From Betaproteobacteria bacterium UBA2592 (GTDB lineage: Bacteria; Pseudomonadota; Gammaproteobacteria; Burkholderiales; Rhodocyclaceae), in NCBI GenBank assembly GCA_002340095.1, contig DDKS01000006.1, forward strand, positions 79,304 to 143,303: DNA of 64,000 bases, given 5' to 3'. The notes under the pieces were generated by a model, which saw only the letters and a program-made list of their open reading frames with translations, ran no database searches and had not been told where the DNA came from. Numbering within the stretch: position 1 is the stretch's first letter; every line of letters begins with the position of its first letter. Positions 1 to 7,871 of this stretch are shown piece by piece. The position numbers and the translations under genes were made by a program.

Positions 1-299
1 AATACGTGCCCAGTCTTTACAACGCGCTGGGGGTGTTCCTGCCCTTGATCACCGTCAATTGCGCCATCATGGGCGGCACCTTGTTCATGGTCGAGCGCGA
101 CTACAACTTCAGCGAGAGCGTGGTCTACGGCCTGGGCTCCGGCTTTTCCTGGGCGCTCGCCATCGCGCTGCTGGCGGGCATCCGCGAGAAACTGAAGTAC
201 AGCGACGTGCCCGAAGGCCTCCAGGGCCTGGGCATCACCTTCATCACCATCGGCTTGATGTCCCTGGGCTTCATGTCCTTCTCGGGCATTCAACTGTAA
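1..299 (+). CDS. nqrE: NqrE, Na+-translocating NADH:quinone reductase subunit E (C-terminal part)
   Basis: The gene is cut by the window start; about 99 C-terminal residues of a protein usually near 200 residues are visible. NqrE is a membrane subunit of Na+-NQR, which oxidises NADH, reduces quinone and exports Na+. The visible part holds three hydrophobic segments and the family sequence SLYNALGVFLPLITVNCAIM, which includes a conserved membrane Cys. nqrF follows after 12 bp, the usual nqr gene order, so this is the distal end of an nqr operon whose earlier genes lie outside the window. Confidence 0.95.
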   Translation, partial: YVPSLYNALGVFLPLITVNCAIMGGTLFMVERDYNFSESVVYGLGSGFSWALAIALLAGIREKLKYSDVPEGLQGLGITFITIGLMSLGFMSFSGIQL

Positions 300-311
300 G
301 GAGAGGCAGGC

Positions 312-1538
312 ATGAACATTCAGGAAATCCTGCTCGCCATCGGCATGTTCACCGCCATCGTCCTGGCGCTGGCGGTCTTCATTCTCGCCGCCCGGGCCAA
401 GCTGGTGTCGTCCGGCGATGTGGAAATCGAGATCAACGGGGAGCGCAAGATCACCGTGCCGGCAGGCGGCAAGCTCCTGCAGACCCTGGCCAGCAACAAC
501 ATCTTCCTGTCGTCGGCCTGTGGCGGCGGTGGTACCTGCGCCCAATGCAAGTGCCAGGTGCATGAAGGCGGCGGCGACATGCTGCCGACCGAGGCCTCCC
601 ACTTCACCCGGCGCGAGGCCAAGGCCGGCTGGCGTCTGTCCTGCCAGACTCCGGTCAAGCAGAACATGAAAATCGAGGTCCCCGAGGAGGTCTTCGGCGT
701 CAAGAAGTGGGAGTGCACGGTGGAGTCCAACCCCAACGTGGCCACTTTCATCAAGGAACTCACCTTGCGCCTGCCCGAGGGGGAGAACGTCGATTTTCGC
801 GCCGGCGGTTACGTGCAACTGGAATGTCCCCCCCATGTGGTGCACTACAAGGACTTCGACATCCAGCCTGAATATCGCGGCGATTGGGACAAGTTCAACA
901 TGTGGCGCTACGTCTCGCGTGTCGACGAACCGGTGATCCGCGCCTACTCCATGGCCAACTACCCGGAAGAGAAGGGCGTCGTGAAGTTCAATATCCGGAT
1001 CGCCTCGCCCCCGCCGGGCCGGGACGACATTCCGCCGGGCAAGATGTCATCCTTCGTCTTCAGCCTGAAACCGGGCGACAAGATCACGGTCTACGGCCCC
1101 TTTGGCGAATTCTTCGCCCGGGATACCGACAACGAGATGGTCTTCATCGGTGGCGGTGCCGGCATGGCCCCGATGCGCTCGCACATCTTCGACCAGTTGA
1201 AGCGCCTGAAATCGAAGCGCAAGATCAGCTTCTGGTATGGTGCGCGCTCGATGCGGGAAGCCTTCTACGTCGAGGAGTTCGACAAGCTGGCCGAGGAGAA
1301 TCCGAACTTCGAGTGGCATCTGGCCCTGTCCGACCCCCTGCCGGAGGACAACTGGACCGGCTACACCGGCTTCATCCACAACGTGCTGTACGAGAACTAC
1401 CTCAAGCACCATCCGGCACCGGAGGACTGCGAGTTCTACATGTGCGGCCCCCCGATGATGAACGCCGCCGTCATCAAGATGCTGCTGGATCTGGGCGTGG
1501 AGCGGGAGAATATCCTGCTCGACGACTTTGGCGGCTGA
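312..1538 (+). CDS. nqrF: NqrF, NADH-oxidising subunit of Na+-NQR
   Basis: A 408-residue protein of the usual length. One N-terminal membrane helix (about 5-27) is followed by a [2Fe-2S] ferredoxin domain with Cys70, Cys76, Cys79 and Cys111. Next come an FAD domain (RAYSMANY at 210-217) and an NADH domain (GGGAGMAP at 280-287 and MCGPPMM near 376). It takes hydride from NADH at the cytoplasmic face and passes electrons through FAD and the iron-sulfur cluster into the Na+ pump. It starts with ATG after GGAGAGGC and lies 12 bp after nqrE. Confidence 0.98.
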   Translation: MNIQEILLAIGMFTAIVLALAVFILAARAKLVSSGDVEIEINGERKITVPAGGKLLQTLASNNIFLSSACGGGGTCAQCKCQVHEGGGDMLPTEASHFTRREAKAGWRLSCQTPVKQNMKIEVPEEVFGVKKWECTVESNPNVATFIKELTLRLPEGENVDFRAGGYVQLECPPHVVHYKDFDIQPEYRGDWDKFNMWRYVSRVDEPVIRAYSMANYPEEKGVVKFNIRIASPPPGRDDIPPGKMSSFVFSLKPGDKITVYGPFGEFFARDTDNEMVFIGGGAGMAPMRSHIFDQLKRLKSKRKISFWYGARSMREAFYVEEFDKLAEENPNFEWHLALSDPLPEDNWTGYTGFIHNVLYENYLKHHPAPEDCEFYMCGPPMMNAAVIKMLLDLGVERENILLDDFGG

Positions 1539-1565
1539 GGGTCGGCAACGAGGAGGCGGCGCTTC

Positions 1566-1787
1566 ATGGACATGTTCCTGATCACCTTTGGCGTCATCGT
1601 CTTTCTGGTCCTCATCATGGCCATCGGCGTGATGTTCGGCAGAAAGCCCATCGCCGGCAGTTGCGGCGGCTACAAGGAACTGGACGTGGAATGCGCCGCC
1701 GGCTGCAAGAACCCCTGTGACAGACGCAAGGCCCGCATGCGGGCCCTGGCGCAAGCCCGGGAACAGGCCCAGGCCAAGGAGGAATAA
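1566..1787 (+). CDS. nqrM: NqrM, Na+-NQR maturation protein
   Basis: A 73-residue protein with one membrane helix (about 3-25) followed by the Cys-rich sequence SCGGYKELDVECAAGCKNPC. That is the hallmark of NqrM (old name DUF539), a small membrane factor needed to assemble Na+-NQR, probably by delivering iron to the NqrD/E site. The C-terminus is charged and rich in Ala, Gln and Glu. It follows nqrF by 27 bp with a GAGGAGG ribosome site and is followed 2 bp later by the CBS gene, so the three are probably co-transcribed. Confidence 0.93.
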   Translation: MDMFLITFGVIVFLVLIMAIGVMFGRKPIAGSCGGYKELDVECAAGCKNPCDRRKARMRALAQAREQAQAKEE

Positions 1788-1789
1788 CC

Positions 1790-2185
1790 ATGCTCAAATC
1801 CATGCTGGTCAAGGACTACATGGTGGAAGATCACCTCAGTTTCAGCCCCGACATGGAGGTGCTCGATGCCATCGACCGACTGCTGGAGCACCGCCTGAGC
1901 GGCGCTCCGGTGGTGGATGGCAGCGGCTGCCTCGTGGGCTACCTCTCCGAGAAGGACTGCCTCAAGGTGGCCCTGAACGCCACCTACTACGAGCAGCCCG
2001 GCGGCCCCGTCAGCCAGTTCATGACCCGGCAGGTCAAGACCCTGGATGCCGATTCCTCCCTGGCCGACGCGGTGGAACTGTTCGTCGCGGAGCCCTACCG
2101 GAGCTACCCGGTCATCGATGGCTCCCGTCTGGTGGGCCAGCTCACCCGCCGGGAAGCCCTGCTCGCCCTCAAGAAACTCGCCTGA
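1790..2185 (+). CDS. CBS-domain protein
   Basis: A 131-residue protein made almost entirely of two CBS motifs (about 8-65 and 75-128). The first contains LLEHRLSGAPVVDGSGCLVGYLSEKDC, split here only by its loop, and the second ends PVIDGSRLVGQLTRREAL. CBS pairs bind adenine nucleotides and usually regulate a partner. No catalytic domain is attached. It starts 2 bp after nqrM with AAGGAGG upstream, so it is probably part of the nqr transcript; a regulatory link to NQR is only inferred from that position. Confidence 0.85.
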   Translation: MLKSMLVKDYMVEDHLSFSPDMEVLDAIDRLLEHRLSGAPVVDGSGCLVGYLSEKDCLKVALNATYYEQPGGPVSQFMTRQVKTLDADSSLADAVELFVAEPYRSYPVIDGSRLVGQLTRREALLALKKLA

Positions 2186-2203
2186 GCGGGCTGGCGCGGT
2201 CCG

Positions 2204-2223
2204 GGGCGACAGCCTTGTCGCCC
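2204..2223. terminator. Stem-loop after the nqr-CBS genes
   Basis: A perfect 8-bp stem, GGGCGACA and TGTCGCCC with a GCCT loop, sits 18 bp after the CBS stop codon. No T-run follows, so it may be a weak terminator or an mRNA 3' stabiliser. It could separate the nqr transcript from the DAHP synthase gene. Confidence 0.35.
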
Positions 2224-2320
2224 TGGCCTCTGCTGTCGTCGTGGGCGCTTGCGGCCTGGGCAGGGGCGGGCCGCAGGGCGGGTCGGGTAGAATTTTCCCC
2301 CTGTCCTTCGAGGAGCCGCC

Positions 2321-3400
2321 ATGTCCCAGCCCCAGATCCCCGTCACCGACGATCTCCGCATTCTCGACATCAAGGAACTGCTGCCGCCATCCCGGGTGCT
2401 GGCCGATTGCCCCGCCTCCCCGGCGGCCCGGCAGTGCACCCATGCCGCCCGGCAGGCCATCCACCGCATCCTGCATGGCGCCGATGACCGGCTGGTGGTG
2501 ATCATTGGCCCGTGTTCGATCCATGACCCGCTGGCGGCCCTGGATTACGCCCGCCGCCTCAAGGCCGAGGCGGCACGGCTCGATGCCGATCTGCTGGTGG
2601 TCATGCGCGTCTATTTCGAAAAGCCGCGCACCACGGTGGGCTGGAAGGGCCTCATCAACGACCCCCATCTGGATGGCAGCTACGACATCAACACCGGCTT
2701 GCGTCTGGCCCGGCGCATCCTGCACGACATCGCTGGCCTGGGCCTGCCCTGCGCCACCGAGTTCCTCGACACCATCACTCCCCAGTACACGGCCGACCTG
2801 ATCGCCTGGGGCGCCATCGGAGCCCGCACCACCGAATCCCAGGTGCACCGGGAGCTGGCTTCCGGCCTGTCCTGCCCGGTGGGCTTCAAGAACGGCACGG
2901 ACGGAAACGTGAAGATCGCCGTGGATGCCATCCGGGCTGCCAACGCGCCGCACCATTTCCTCTCCGTCACCAAGGCGGGGCACTCTGCCATCGTTTCCAC
3001 GGCCGGCAACGAGGACTGCCACGTAATCCTGCGCGGCGGCAGGGAGCCCAACTATGACGCTCCCCATGTGGAATCCGCCTGTCAGGAACTGGCTGCTGCC
3101 GGTCTGGCCCAGCGCCTGATGATCGACCTCTCCCATGGCAACAGCAAGAAGGATTACCGTCGCCAGGCAGAAGTGGCCCGGGACGTGGCGGCCCAACTAC
3201 AGGCGGGGGAAGAGCGGATCATGGGCGTCATGGTCGAATCCCATCTGGAAGAAGGGCGCCAGGATCTGGTTCCGGGCCAGCCGCTGGCTTACGGCAAGAG
3301 CATCACCGATGCCTGCCTGGGCTGGGAAGCCAGCGTCCAGGTGCTGGACGAACTGGCCGCTGCCGTCCGGGCCCGGCGCCTCATCGAGGCCGGGCGCTGA
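2321..3400 (+). CDS. 3-deoxy-7-phosphoheptulonate (DAHP) synthase, class I
   Basis: A 359-residue protein of the AroF/AroG/AroH type. It condenses phosphoenolpyruvate and erythrose 4-phosphate, the first step of the shikimate pathway. Family motifs are IGPCSIHD near 66, KPRTTVGWKGL near 102, GARTTESQVHRELASGLSCP near 167-186, GFKNGTDG and SHGN near 268. Length and motifs match the feedback-regulated enterobacterial-type enzymes, but which aromatic amino acid inhibits it cannot be read from the sequence, so no aroF/G/H letter is given. It has its own ribosome site (CGAGGAG) and stands apart from the nqr genes. Confidence 0.95.
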   Translation: MSQPQIPVTDDLRILDIKELLPPSRVLADCPASPAARQCTHAARQAIHRILHGADDRLVVIIGPCSIHDPLAALDYARRLKAEAARLDADLLVVMRVYFEKPRTTVGWKGLINDPHLDGSYDINTGLRLARRILHDIAGLGLPCATEFLDTITPQYTADLIAWGAIGARTTESQVHRELASGLSCPVGFKNGTDGNVKIAVDAIRAANAPHHFLSVTKAGHSAIVSTAGNEDCHVILRGGREPNYDAPHVESACQELAAAGLAQRLMIDLSHGNSKKDYRRQAEVARDVAAQLQAGEERIMGVMVESHLEEGRQDLVPGQPLAYGKSITDACLGWEASVQVLDELAAAVRARRLIEAGR

Positions 3401-3445
3401 CCCGGGCCGGTCTGCTCCCCCCTGCATCCGTCGATGACTCTTCCT

Positions 3446-3461
3446 TGTCGTCTTGCCGACA
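3446..3461. promoter_or_regulatory. NifA upstream activator site (predicted)
   Basis: TGTCGTCTTGCCGACA matches the NifA consensus TGT-N10-ACA and sits in the longer palindrome CCTTGTCG-N6-CGACAAGG. It lies 67 bp before a -24/-12 promoter at 3529 on the plus strand. The same extended palindrome recurs before iscA, nifE, nifH, nifB and the SIR2-like gene. Confidence 0.75.
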
Positions 3462-3528
3462 AGGAATCCGGAGCGGCCATCCCTTGCATCTCCCTGTTTC
3501 GAAAGGAAAATTCGTGGCGCTCGTGGTG

Positions 3529-3544
3529 TGGCTTGCTTCTTGCT
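3529..3544 (+). promoter_or_regulatory. Sigma-54 (-24/-12) promoter of the 187-residue gene
   Basis: TGGCTTGCTTCTTGCT carries GG and GC spaced 12 bp apart in good sigma-54 context (TGGC-N8-TTGCT). It ends 37 bp before the start codon at 3582, close to the 29-36 bp spacing of most other nif promoters in this window, and has a NifA site upstream. Confidence 0.7.
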
Positions 3545-3581
3545 GTTGAGCCTCGGTTCAAATCAAGACAGGGAGCAAACC

Positions 3582-4145
3582 ATGCTGTTCGACCGTTACG
3601 AGCAAGATCAACTGCTGTTCAACACCAATTTCAAGGAAGCCTGCAGCGATCCGGGCCTGTCCGCCTATCGGGGCGAACTGATCCTGATCGAGGGCGAGGT
3701 GGGCGATGCCCAGGGGCGGCGCAAGCCCCCCCATCTGGTCATGCGCCAGGCCATCGCCCTGGCGGAGGGGGACAAGCTCCTCCTGCTGGCCGGCTCCCTC
3801 GACGATGTCCTCCACATCCGCGAAGTGCTGGGCAAATACCAGCCCGACCTCGAGCCGGGGGCCGTGCTCATGTTGTTCGTGGTGAACATTCCCCAGTCCC
3901 TCACCGTGACCATGGACGGCATCAACTGCTACCTCATCTCCATGCAGGACGGCATGGCCTGGAACGAGATGTGCGAACTGCTGGGACTGGAGAAGGGCGA
4001 TTTCAAGGGCCAGTCCGCCGCCGACAAGGTGCTGACCGCCTATCGGGCCTTTGCCGAGTTCAAGCCCAAATACCCGGTGGTGGATCTGGAAGCCGCCCTG
4101 GCGACCCGCAACGACGCCAAGCGGGATGCCCGCGGGCCGGTGTGA
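3582..4145 (+). CDS. Unrecognised protein under predicted NifA/sigma-54 control
   Basis: A 187-residue soluble protein with no family I can name. It has no signal peptide, no membrane segment and no metal-binding Cys/His cluster. The middle (about 55-115) is hydrophobic-alternating and probably a mixed alpha/beta domain; the C-terminus is charged. The frame is open further upstream, but the ATG at 3582 follows GGGAGC and lies downstream of the -24/-12 promoter, which fixes the start. The gene is monocistronic, with a strong terminator just after it. Predicted to be expressed only when NifA is active, so a role in nitrogen fixation is likely but unknown. Confidence 0.8.
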   Translation: MLFDRYEQDQLLFNTNFKEACSDPGLSAYRGELILIEGEVGDAQGRRKPPHLVMRQAIALAEGDKLLLLAGSLDDVLHIREVLGKYQPDLEPGAVLMLFVVNIPQSLTVTMDGINCYLISMQDGMAWNEMCELLGLEKGDFKGQSAADKVLTAYRAFAEFKPKYPVVDLEAALATRNDAKRDARGPV

Positions 4146-4166
4146 GGGGTAACTGTGAAAAAACAG

Positions 4167-4190
4167 CCACACCTGCGGGTGTGGTTTTTT
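4167..4190 (+). terminator. Rho-independent terminator
   Basis: CCACACC-TGCG-GGTGTGG forms a 7-bp stem followed directly by TTTTTT, 21 bp after the stop codon of the 187-residue gene. Confidence 0.9.
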
Positions 4191-4225
4191 GTTTCCGGTC
4201 TGTAATGGCTTTGCGGAGAGCGGAC

Positions 4226-4255
4226 AAATAAAAACGGGCGCCGAAGCGCCCGTTT
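4226..4255 (-). terminator. Rho-independent terminator of the leftward porin gene
   Basis: On the minus strand AAACGGGCGC-TTCG-GCGCCCGTTT is a 10-bp stem with a stable TTCG tetraloop followed by TTATTTG, 26 bp after the porin stop codon. The A/T flanks make it potentially bidirectional. Confidence 0.85.
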
Positions 4256-4281
4256 GATCTTCAGAGTCTCGTCAGACGAGA

Positions 4282-5397
4282 TTAGAAGGTGTGCTTCAGG
4301 CCAACCTGGAAGCCGTTCTGGTAGCCGTTGCCAGCGTTGGTGGCGTCGCCGACGCTGGTTTGACGTTGCAGCTGGCTGGCACGACGACCGTTGGCATTGT
4401 CGTTGCTGATGTCAGCATAGGCAGCATACACATTGGTACGCTTGGACAGGGCGTAGGTGTAACCCAGGGCCCACTGGTCGGCATCAGCGCTACCGGCACC
4501 GTTCAGCTTCAGCTTGGAGGTGTTGTAGGAAGCCAGCACAGCGTGCTTGCCGAAGGGCACGGTCACGCCCAGGCCCCAGGTGCGCAGCTTCAGGTCGTCA
4601 GAGCCAGCGAAGTCCTTCCACTTGTTCTGGTCATAGTAGGCAGCCAGCTTGGCCATGCCGAAGTCGTAGGTGCCGCCCAGGGTCCAGTTGGTGATCTTCT
4701 GGTTGTCGGCAGGGGTGTCGTTTGCCAGGTCGATCTGGTGGTAGTTCAGAGCCACATCGATGGGGCCGTTGGTGTAACGGGGCAGGATGGCGAACACGGT
4801 GTTGTCACCGGTGTTGGCCACAGCTTCCTGGCCGATGGCGTTGTTGGAGTAGGCCACGGTCACGTTGAAGCCGGAGAATCTGGGAGAAACATAAGCCACG
4901 GCGTTGTCGACGCGGGTGGGGTCGAACAGGTTTTCACCGCCGACGGTCACACCGTAGTTGGCAGCACCCATCACGTTACGATACCGACCCACGGTACCGG
5001 CCTTGAAGGGGTCAATCGTGGACATGAAGGAGTACTTGGGGGTGTACAGGCGACCAGCGATCACGGTACCGAAGTCACCGGTCAGGCCAGCGAACACCTG
5101 ACGGCCGAACAGACGGCCATTCTGGGTGGAGGTGCCGACGTCAGCGGTGTAGCCGGCTTCCAGGGTGAACAGGGCCTTCAGGCCGTTGCCCAGATCTTCG
5201 GTGCCCTTGAAGCCCAGGCGGTTGCCAGCGGAGATGCCGGAGTTGATGGCGTTCTGGCTGTCAACACCGTTGGTGATGTTGTCACCGCGATGGGTAAAGC
5301 CCATGTCGATGGAGCCGTAGATCTGCACGTTAGACTGAGCAAAGGCGGCGGTGGAAGCCAGGCCGGCGATGGCCAGAGCGATCAGTTTCTTTTGCAT
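4282..5397 (-). CDS. Outer-membrane porin, Gram-negative trimeric type (copy 1)
   Basis: A 371-residue precursor with a clear signal peptide (MQKKLIALAIAGLASTAAFA, cleavage before QSNVQIYG). It has the betaproteobacterial porin pattern: IYGSIDMGF at the mature N-terminus, NRLGFKGTEDLGNGLKALFT near 65-84, VAYVSPRFSGFNVTVAYS, and a final Phe (VGLKHTF) for outer-membrane insertion. It forms a diffusion channel for small hydrophilic solutes. The frame is open 68 codons further upstream, but the ATG at 5397 follows AAAGGAG and begins the signal peptide. It is paralogous to, and divergent from, the porin at 5800. Confidence 0.95.
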   Translation of the reverse strand: MQKKLIALAIAGLASTAAFAQSNVQIYGSIDMGFTHRGDNITNGVDSQNAINSGISAGNRLGFKGTEDLGNGLKALFTLEAGYTADVGTSTQNGRLFGRQVFAGLTGDFGTVIAGRLYTPKYSFMSTIDPFKAGTVGRYRNVMGAANYGVTVGGENLFDPTRVDNAVAYVSPRFSGFNVTVAYSNNAIGQEAVANTGDNTVFAILPRYTNGPIDVALNYHQIDLANDTPADNQKITNWTLGGTYDFGMAKLAAYYDQNKWKDFAGSDDLKLRTWGLGVTVPFGKHAVLASYNTSKLKLNGAGSADADQWALGYTYALSKRTNVYAAYADISNDNANGRRASQLQRQTSVGDATNAGNGYQNGFQVGLKHTF

Positions 5398-5799
5398 TGA
5401 TGAATCTCCTTTGTGGTTTGAGATTTGGCCTGACCGTTGCCGGCCTGGCCAACCTTTACCTCTCGGAAAGAGAAGTTGAGCCGGATTCTGGCAAAGGGTG
5501 TCGGGGGGGGCAAGCCGTGTGAGCCGTCGGAAGCCCCTGGGGGGATGGTTTGTTGTTTTTTTGCAACTGCAACCGCGGCCTGATTGTTCGCTTTGCGACA
5601 ATGGTGTGTTGCGAATTTGCTACACAATGTCTTTCGTTGCGGCAGGTTGACGGGTTTGCCCTTGAAAGGGCCGCGTGAGGGCCGGGACAATGCCGGGGAC
5701 GGGAGAGAGAATTTCGTCAGTTCCATTACAACAACTCTATTCATGTATCGGGTCCTCCGGGGCCTTCTCCCTAATTCATTCCTCATCAGGAGTTTCAGC
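5398..5799. other. Divergent intergenic region between two porin genes
   Basis: 402 bp with no credible gene. It must hold both porin promoters and leaders, but I see no confident -35/-10 pair. The most AT-rich part (about 5545-5640) contains a run of seven T and imperfect TTGCGA/TTGC repeats around TGTGTTGCGAATTTGCTACA. That may be a regulator site, but I cannot assign one. Confidence 0.5.
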
Positions 5800-6906
5800 A
5801 TGCAGAAGAAACTGATCGCCCTGGCCATCGCCGGCCTGGCTTCCACCGCCGCCTTTGCTCAGTCCAACGTGCAGATCTACGGCGCCATCGACATGGGTTA
5901 TTCCTACCGTGGCGATTCCTACATCAATGGTGTGAAGAGCCAGAGCGCCATCGATTCCGGCATCTCCGACGGCAACCGCCTGGGCTTCAAGGGCACCGAA
6001 GATCTGGGCAACGGCCTGAAGGCCGTGTTCACCCTGGAAACCGGCTTCCTGGCCGATACCGGCGTTTATGACGGCTTTGCCGGCGGTGGCCTGTTCACCC
6101 GTCAGGCGCTGGTCGGCCTGAGCAGCGACAGCCTGGGTACCGTGGTGGCGGGTCGCCTCTACAACCCCCAGTATGCCTTCCTGACCTCCATCGATCCCTT
6201 CGGTGAAGGCACCGTGGGTACCTACCTGAACGTGGTGGGCAACGATGTCAGCGGTGGCCTGGCCGTGATCCCCCGTCTGAGCAACGCCGTGGCCTATGTT
6301 TCCCCCAGCTTCTCCGGCTTCAACGTGACGGCTGCCTATTCTTCCCATGGTGATGTGGCTTCCAGTCAGGACCGTGTGGGCAACAGCGACAACAACAACC
6401 GCGTGTTCGGCATTCTGCCCCGTTACACCAATGGTCCCATCGACATCGGCCTGAACTATCACCGCATCAGCTTCGGCGAGGATATCGGTCTGGGTCTGGA
6501 TGACCTGCGCAACTGGACCCTGGGCGGCAGCTACGACTTCGGTGTGGTGAAGCTGGCGGCCTTCTATGCCGATACCCGTATCGATCCGGTTGCCGGTGAC
6601 GACCTGAAGATCAAGAACTGGATGGTGGGTGCCACCGTGCCCTTCGGCAAGCATGCGGTCAAGGTTTCTTACAACCAGTCCAAGGCCAAAGTGGCCGATG
6701 TGGATGGCACCTCCAAGCAGTGGGCCGTCGGCTACAACTACAGCCTGTCCAAGCGGACCAGCCTGTACACCGCCTACGCCGACATCAGCAATGATCAAGG
6801 AGCCAACGATCTGGTGCGCACCAGCACTTCCAGCGATGCTTCCAACGACGCCAGCGTCGGTGGCTACCAGCGCGGCTTCAACATCGGCATCATGCACACC
6901 TTCTGA
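5800..6906 (+). CDS. Outer-membrane porin, Gram-negative trimeric type (copy 2)
   Basis: A 368-residue precursor whose signal peptide is identical to that of copy 1 (MQKKLIALAIAGLASTAAFA). The barrel sequence is very similar, including NRLGFKGTEDLGNGLKAVFT, AVAYVSPSFSGFNVTAAYS, RYTNGPIDIGLNYHRI and a C-terminal Phe (IGIMHTF). Differences concentrate in loops, for example after ETGFLADTGVYD. The frame runs 72 codons further upstream, but the ATG at 5800 with CAGGAG upstream starts the signal peptide. Its own terminator follows. Head-to-head duplication with copy 1 suggests two porins expressed under different conditions. Confidence 0.95.
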   Translation: MQKKLIALAIAGLASTAAFAQSNVQIYGAIDMGYSYRGDSYINGVKSQSAIDSGISDGNRLGFKGTEDLGNGLKAVFTLETGFLADTGVYDGFAGGGLFTRQALVGLSSDSLGTVVAGRLYNPQYAFLTSIDPFGEGTVGTYLNVVGNDVSGGLAVIPRLSNAVAYVSPSFSGFNVTAAYSSHGDVASSQDRVGNSDNNNRVFGILPRYTNGPIDIGLNYHRISFGEDIGLGLDDLRNWTLGGSYDFGVVKLAAFYADTRIDPVAGDDLKIKNWMVGATVPFGKHAVKVSYNQSKAKVADVDGTSKQWAVGYNYSLSKRTSLYTAYADISNDQGANDLVRTSTSSDASNDASVGGYQRGFNIGIMHTF

Positions 6907-6931
6907 TTTCCTTCGGGAACTTCGGAAGGCA

Positions 6932-6956
6932 ACGGGCGCTGCGGCGCCCGTTTTTT
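6932..6956 (+). terminator. Rho-independent terminator of the rightward porin gene
   Basis: ACGGGCGC-TGCG-GCGCCCGT followed by TTTTT, 25 bp after the stop codon. The stem resembles that of the other porin's terminator. Confidence 0.9.
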
Positions 6957-7019
6957 GCGCCTGGCGCAAATGCACGGGCGGGTGGTGGCTTTGCTTGCCC
7001 GTCAGGTTTCCTGCAGGCA

Positions 7020-7059
7020 TCAAAAAAATCCCCGGGGCGTCTTGGGACGGCCGCCGGGG
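7020..7059 (-). repeat. 40-bp direct repeat, copy A (terminator after hepT)
   Basis: All 40 bases are identical to 7872-7911. On the minus strand it is a GC-rich stem (CCCCGG...CCGGGG, with inner CGTC/GACG pairs) followed by ATTTTTTT, so each copy works as a leftward rho-independent terminator. This copy lies 13 bp after the hepT stop codon. With copy B it brackets the hepT-mntA cassette. Confidence 0.9.
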
Positions 7060-7072
7060 GATTCATGGGTTT

Positions 7073-7468
7073 TCATGGGCCGGTTGAAGGCCCATGGAGT
7101 GGTATGTCATCGAGCGAGGGGTGAAGTTCCAGCGCCCGCACCTGCTGATACAGCCCTGGCAGGTCGCATGCAATCGTTCTCCAGACCAGTTGCAGATCGA
7201 CTTTGTCATAGCCGTGGCAAACGCGGTTCCGCATCGCATACATGACCGACCAGGGGATGTGCTTGTGCAGGGTGGTGAATGGCAGGGCGGCGCGCTGAAT
7301 GTTGTTCGCTGCTTCGCCAATGATCTCGATGTTGCGGATTACGGCGTCCTGCACCAGTTCGTTGGCCATGAATTCCGCTTCACCCATGTTCTCCGTGTAG
7401 CGTCTGATGCGCTCGATGGCTGTCAGGATGTGGCGGAGGTAGTCCGGGATGCGTGCGGCCTTGGTCAT
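7073..7468 (-). CDS. hepT: HepT-like toxin (HEPN RNase of a HepT/MntA module)
   Basis: A 131-residue all-helical HEPN/DUF86 protein with the RNase motif R-X4-H-X-Y (Arg80, His85, Tyr87 in RNRVCHGY). It also has the family stretch VQDAVIRNIEIIGEAANNI near 39-57. HepT cleaves RNA and is silenced by MntA, which AMPylates the motif Tyr. The ATG at 7468 overlaps the mntA stop as ATGA, which fixes the start and shows translational coupling. Base composition looks lower in GC than the flanking nif and porin genes. Confidence 0.9.
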   Translation of the reverse strand: MTKAARIPDYLRHILTAIERIRRYTENMGEAEFMANELVQDAVIRNIEIIGEAANNIQRAALPFTTLHKHIPWSVMYAMRNRVCHGYDKVDLQLVWRTIACDLPGLYQQVRALELHPSLDDIPLHGPSTGP

Positions 7469-7755
7469 ACCGGCATGGCTTCGGATAGTACCCGGTTGCG
7501 GCAAGCATCGGGCAAGGCCGTGGGAGTCAGAACATCGACAGGGACGCCGAGGAGCTGCTGCAGCTCCACCTGGATTGCGGCCACGTCCATCAGCGTTGTT
7601 TCTGCCGTGGTGTCGATGAGGATGTCGAGGTCGCTACCATCCGTATCCTGACCGTGGAGCACAGAGCCAAATATGCGGGCGTTGCGGGCCCGATGGGATT
7701 CGACCACATGCCGGATGGCGGCGCGGTTCAATGCCAAGGCTTCCGATGGTTTCAC
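7465..7755 (-). CDS. mntA: MntA-like antitoxin (minimal nucleotidyltransferase)
   Basis: A 96-residue nucleotidyltransferase with the motif GS-X10-D-X-D (Gly30-Ser31, Asp42, Asp44 in FGSVLHGQDTDGSDLDI). It neutralises HepT by adding AMP to the toxin's active-site Tyr. I chose the GTG at 7755 because the protein then begins (M)KPSEALALNRAAIR as in the family, with GGGAG five bases upstream. An in-frame ATG at 7773 lacks a ribosome site. The stop overlaps hepT by 4 bp. The pair is flanked by two identical 40-bp terminators. Confidence 0.87.
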   Translation of the reverse strand: MKPSEALALNRAAIRHVVESHRARNARIFGSVLHGQDTDGSDLDILIDTTAETTLMDVAAIQVELQQLLGVPVDVLTPTALPDACRNRVLSEAMPV

Positions 7756-7871
7756 GTGCCCTCCCTGCAGCATGGTCCGGGTCGATGGTATTGAAAGCGG
7801 TGGTTGAAGACAATAGCGCCACGGGTGGGGCGCGGGATGAAGCCGGGACGGAGGGTAGCAGTGTCCTGCCG

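Noticed and set aside
3453..3581. Upstream extension of the 187-residue gene
   Set aside because: The frame is open, but it would run through the sigma-54 promoter. The ATG at 3582 with a ribosome site fits better.
5604..5626. TGT...ACA motif in the porin intergenic region
   Set aside because: The spacer is 12 bases, with no -24/-12 element nearby. Not a NifA site.
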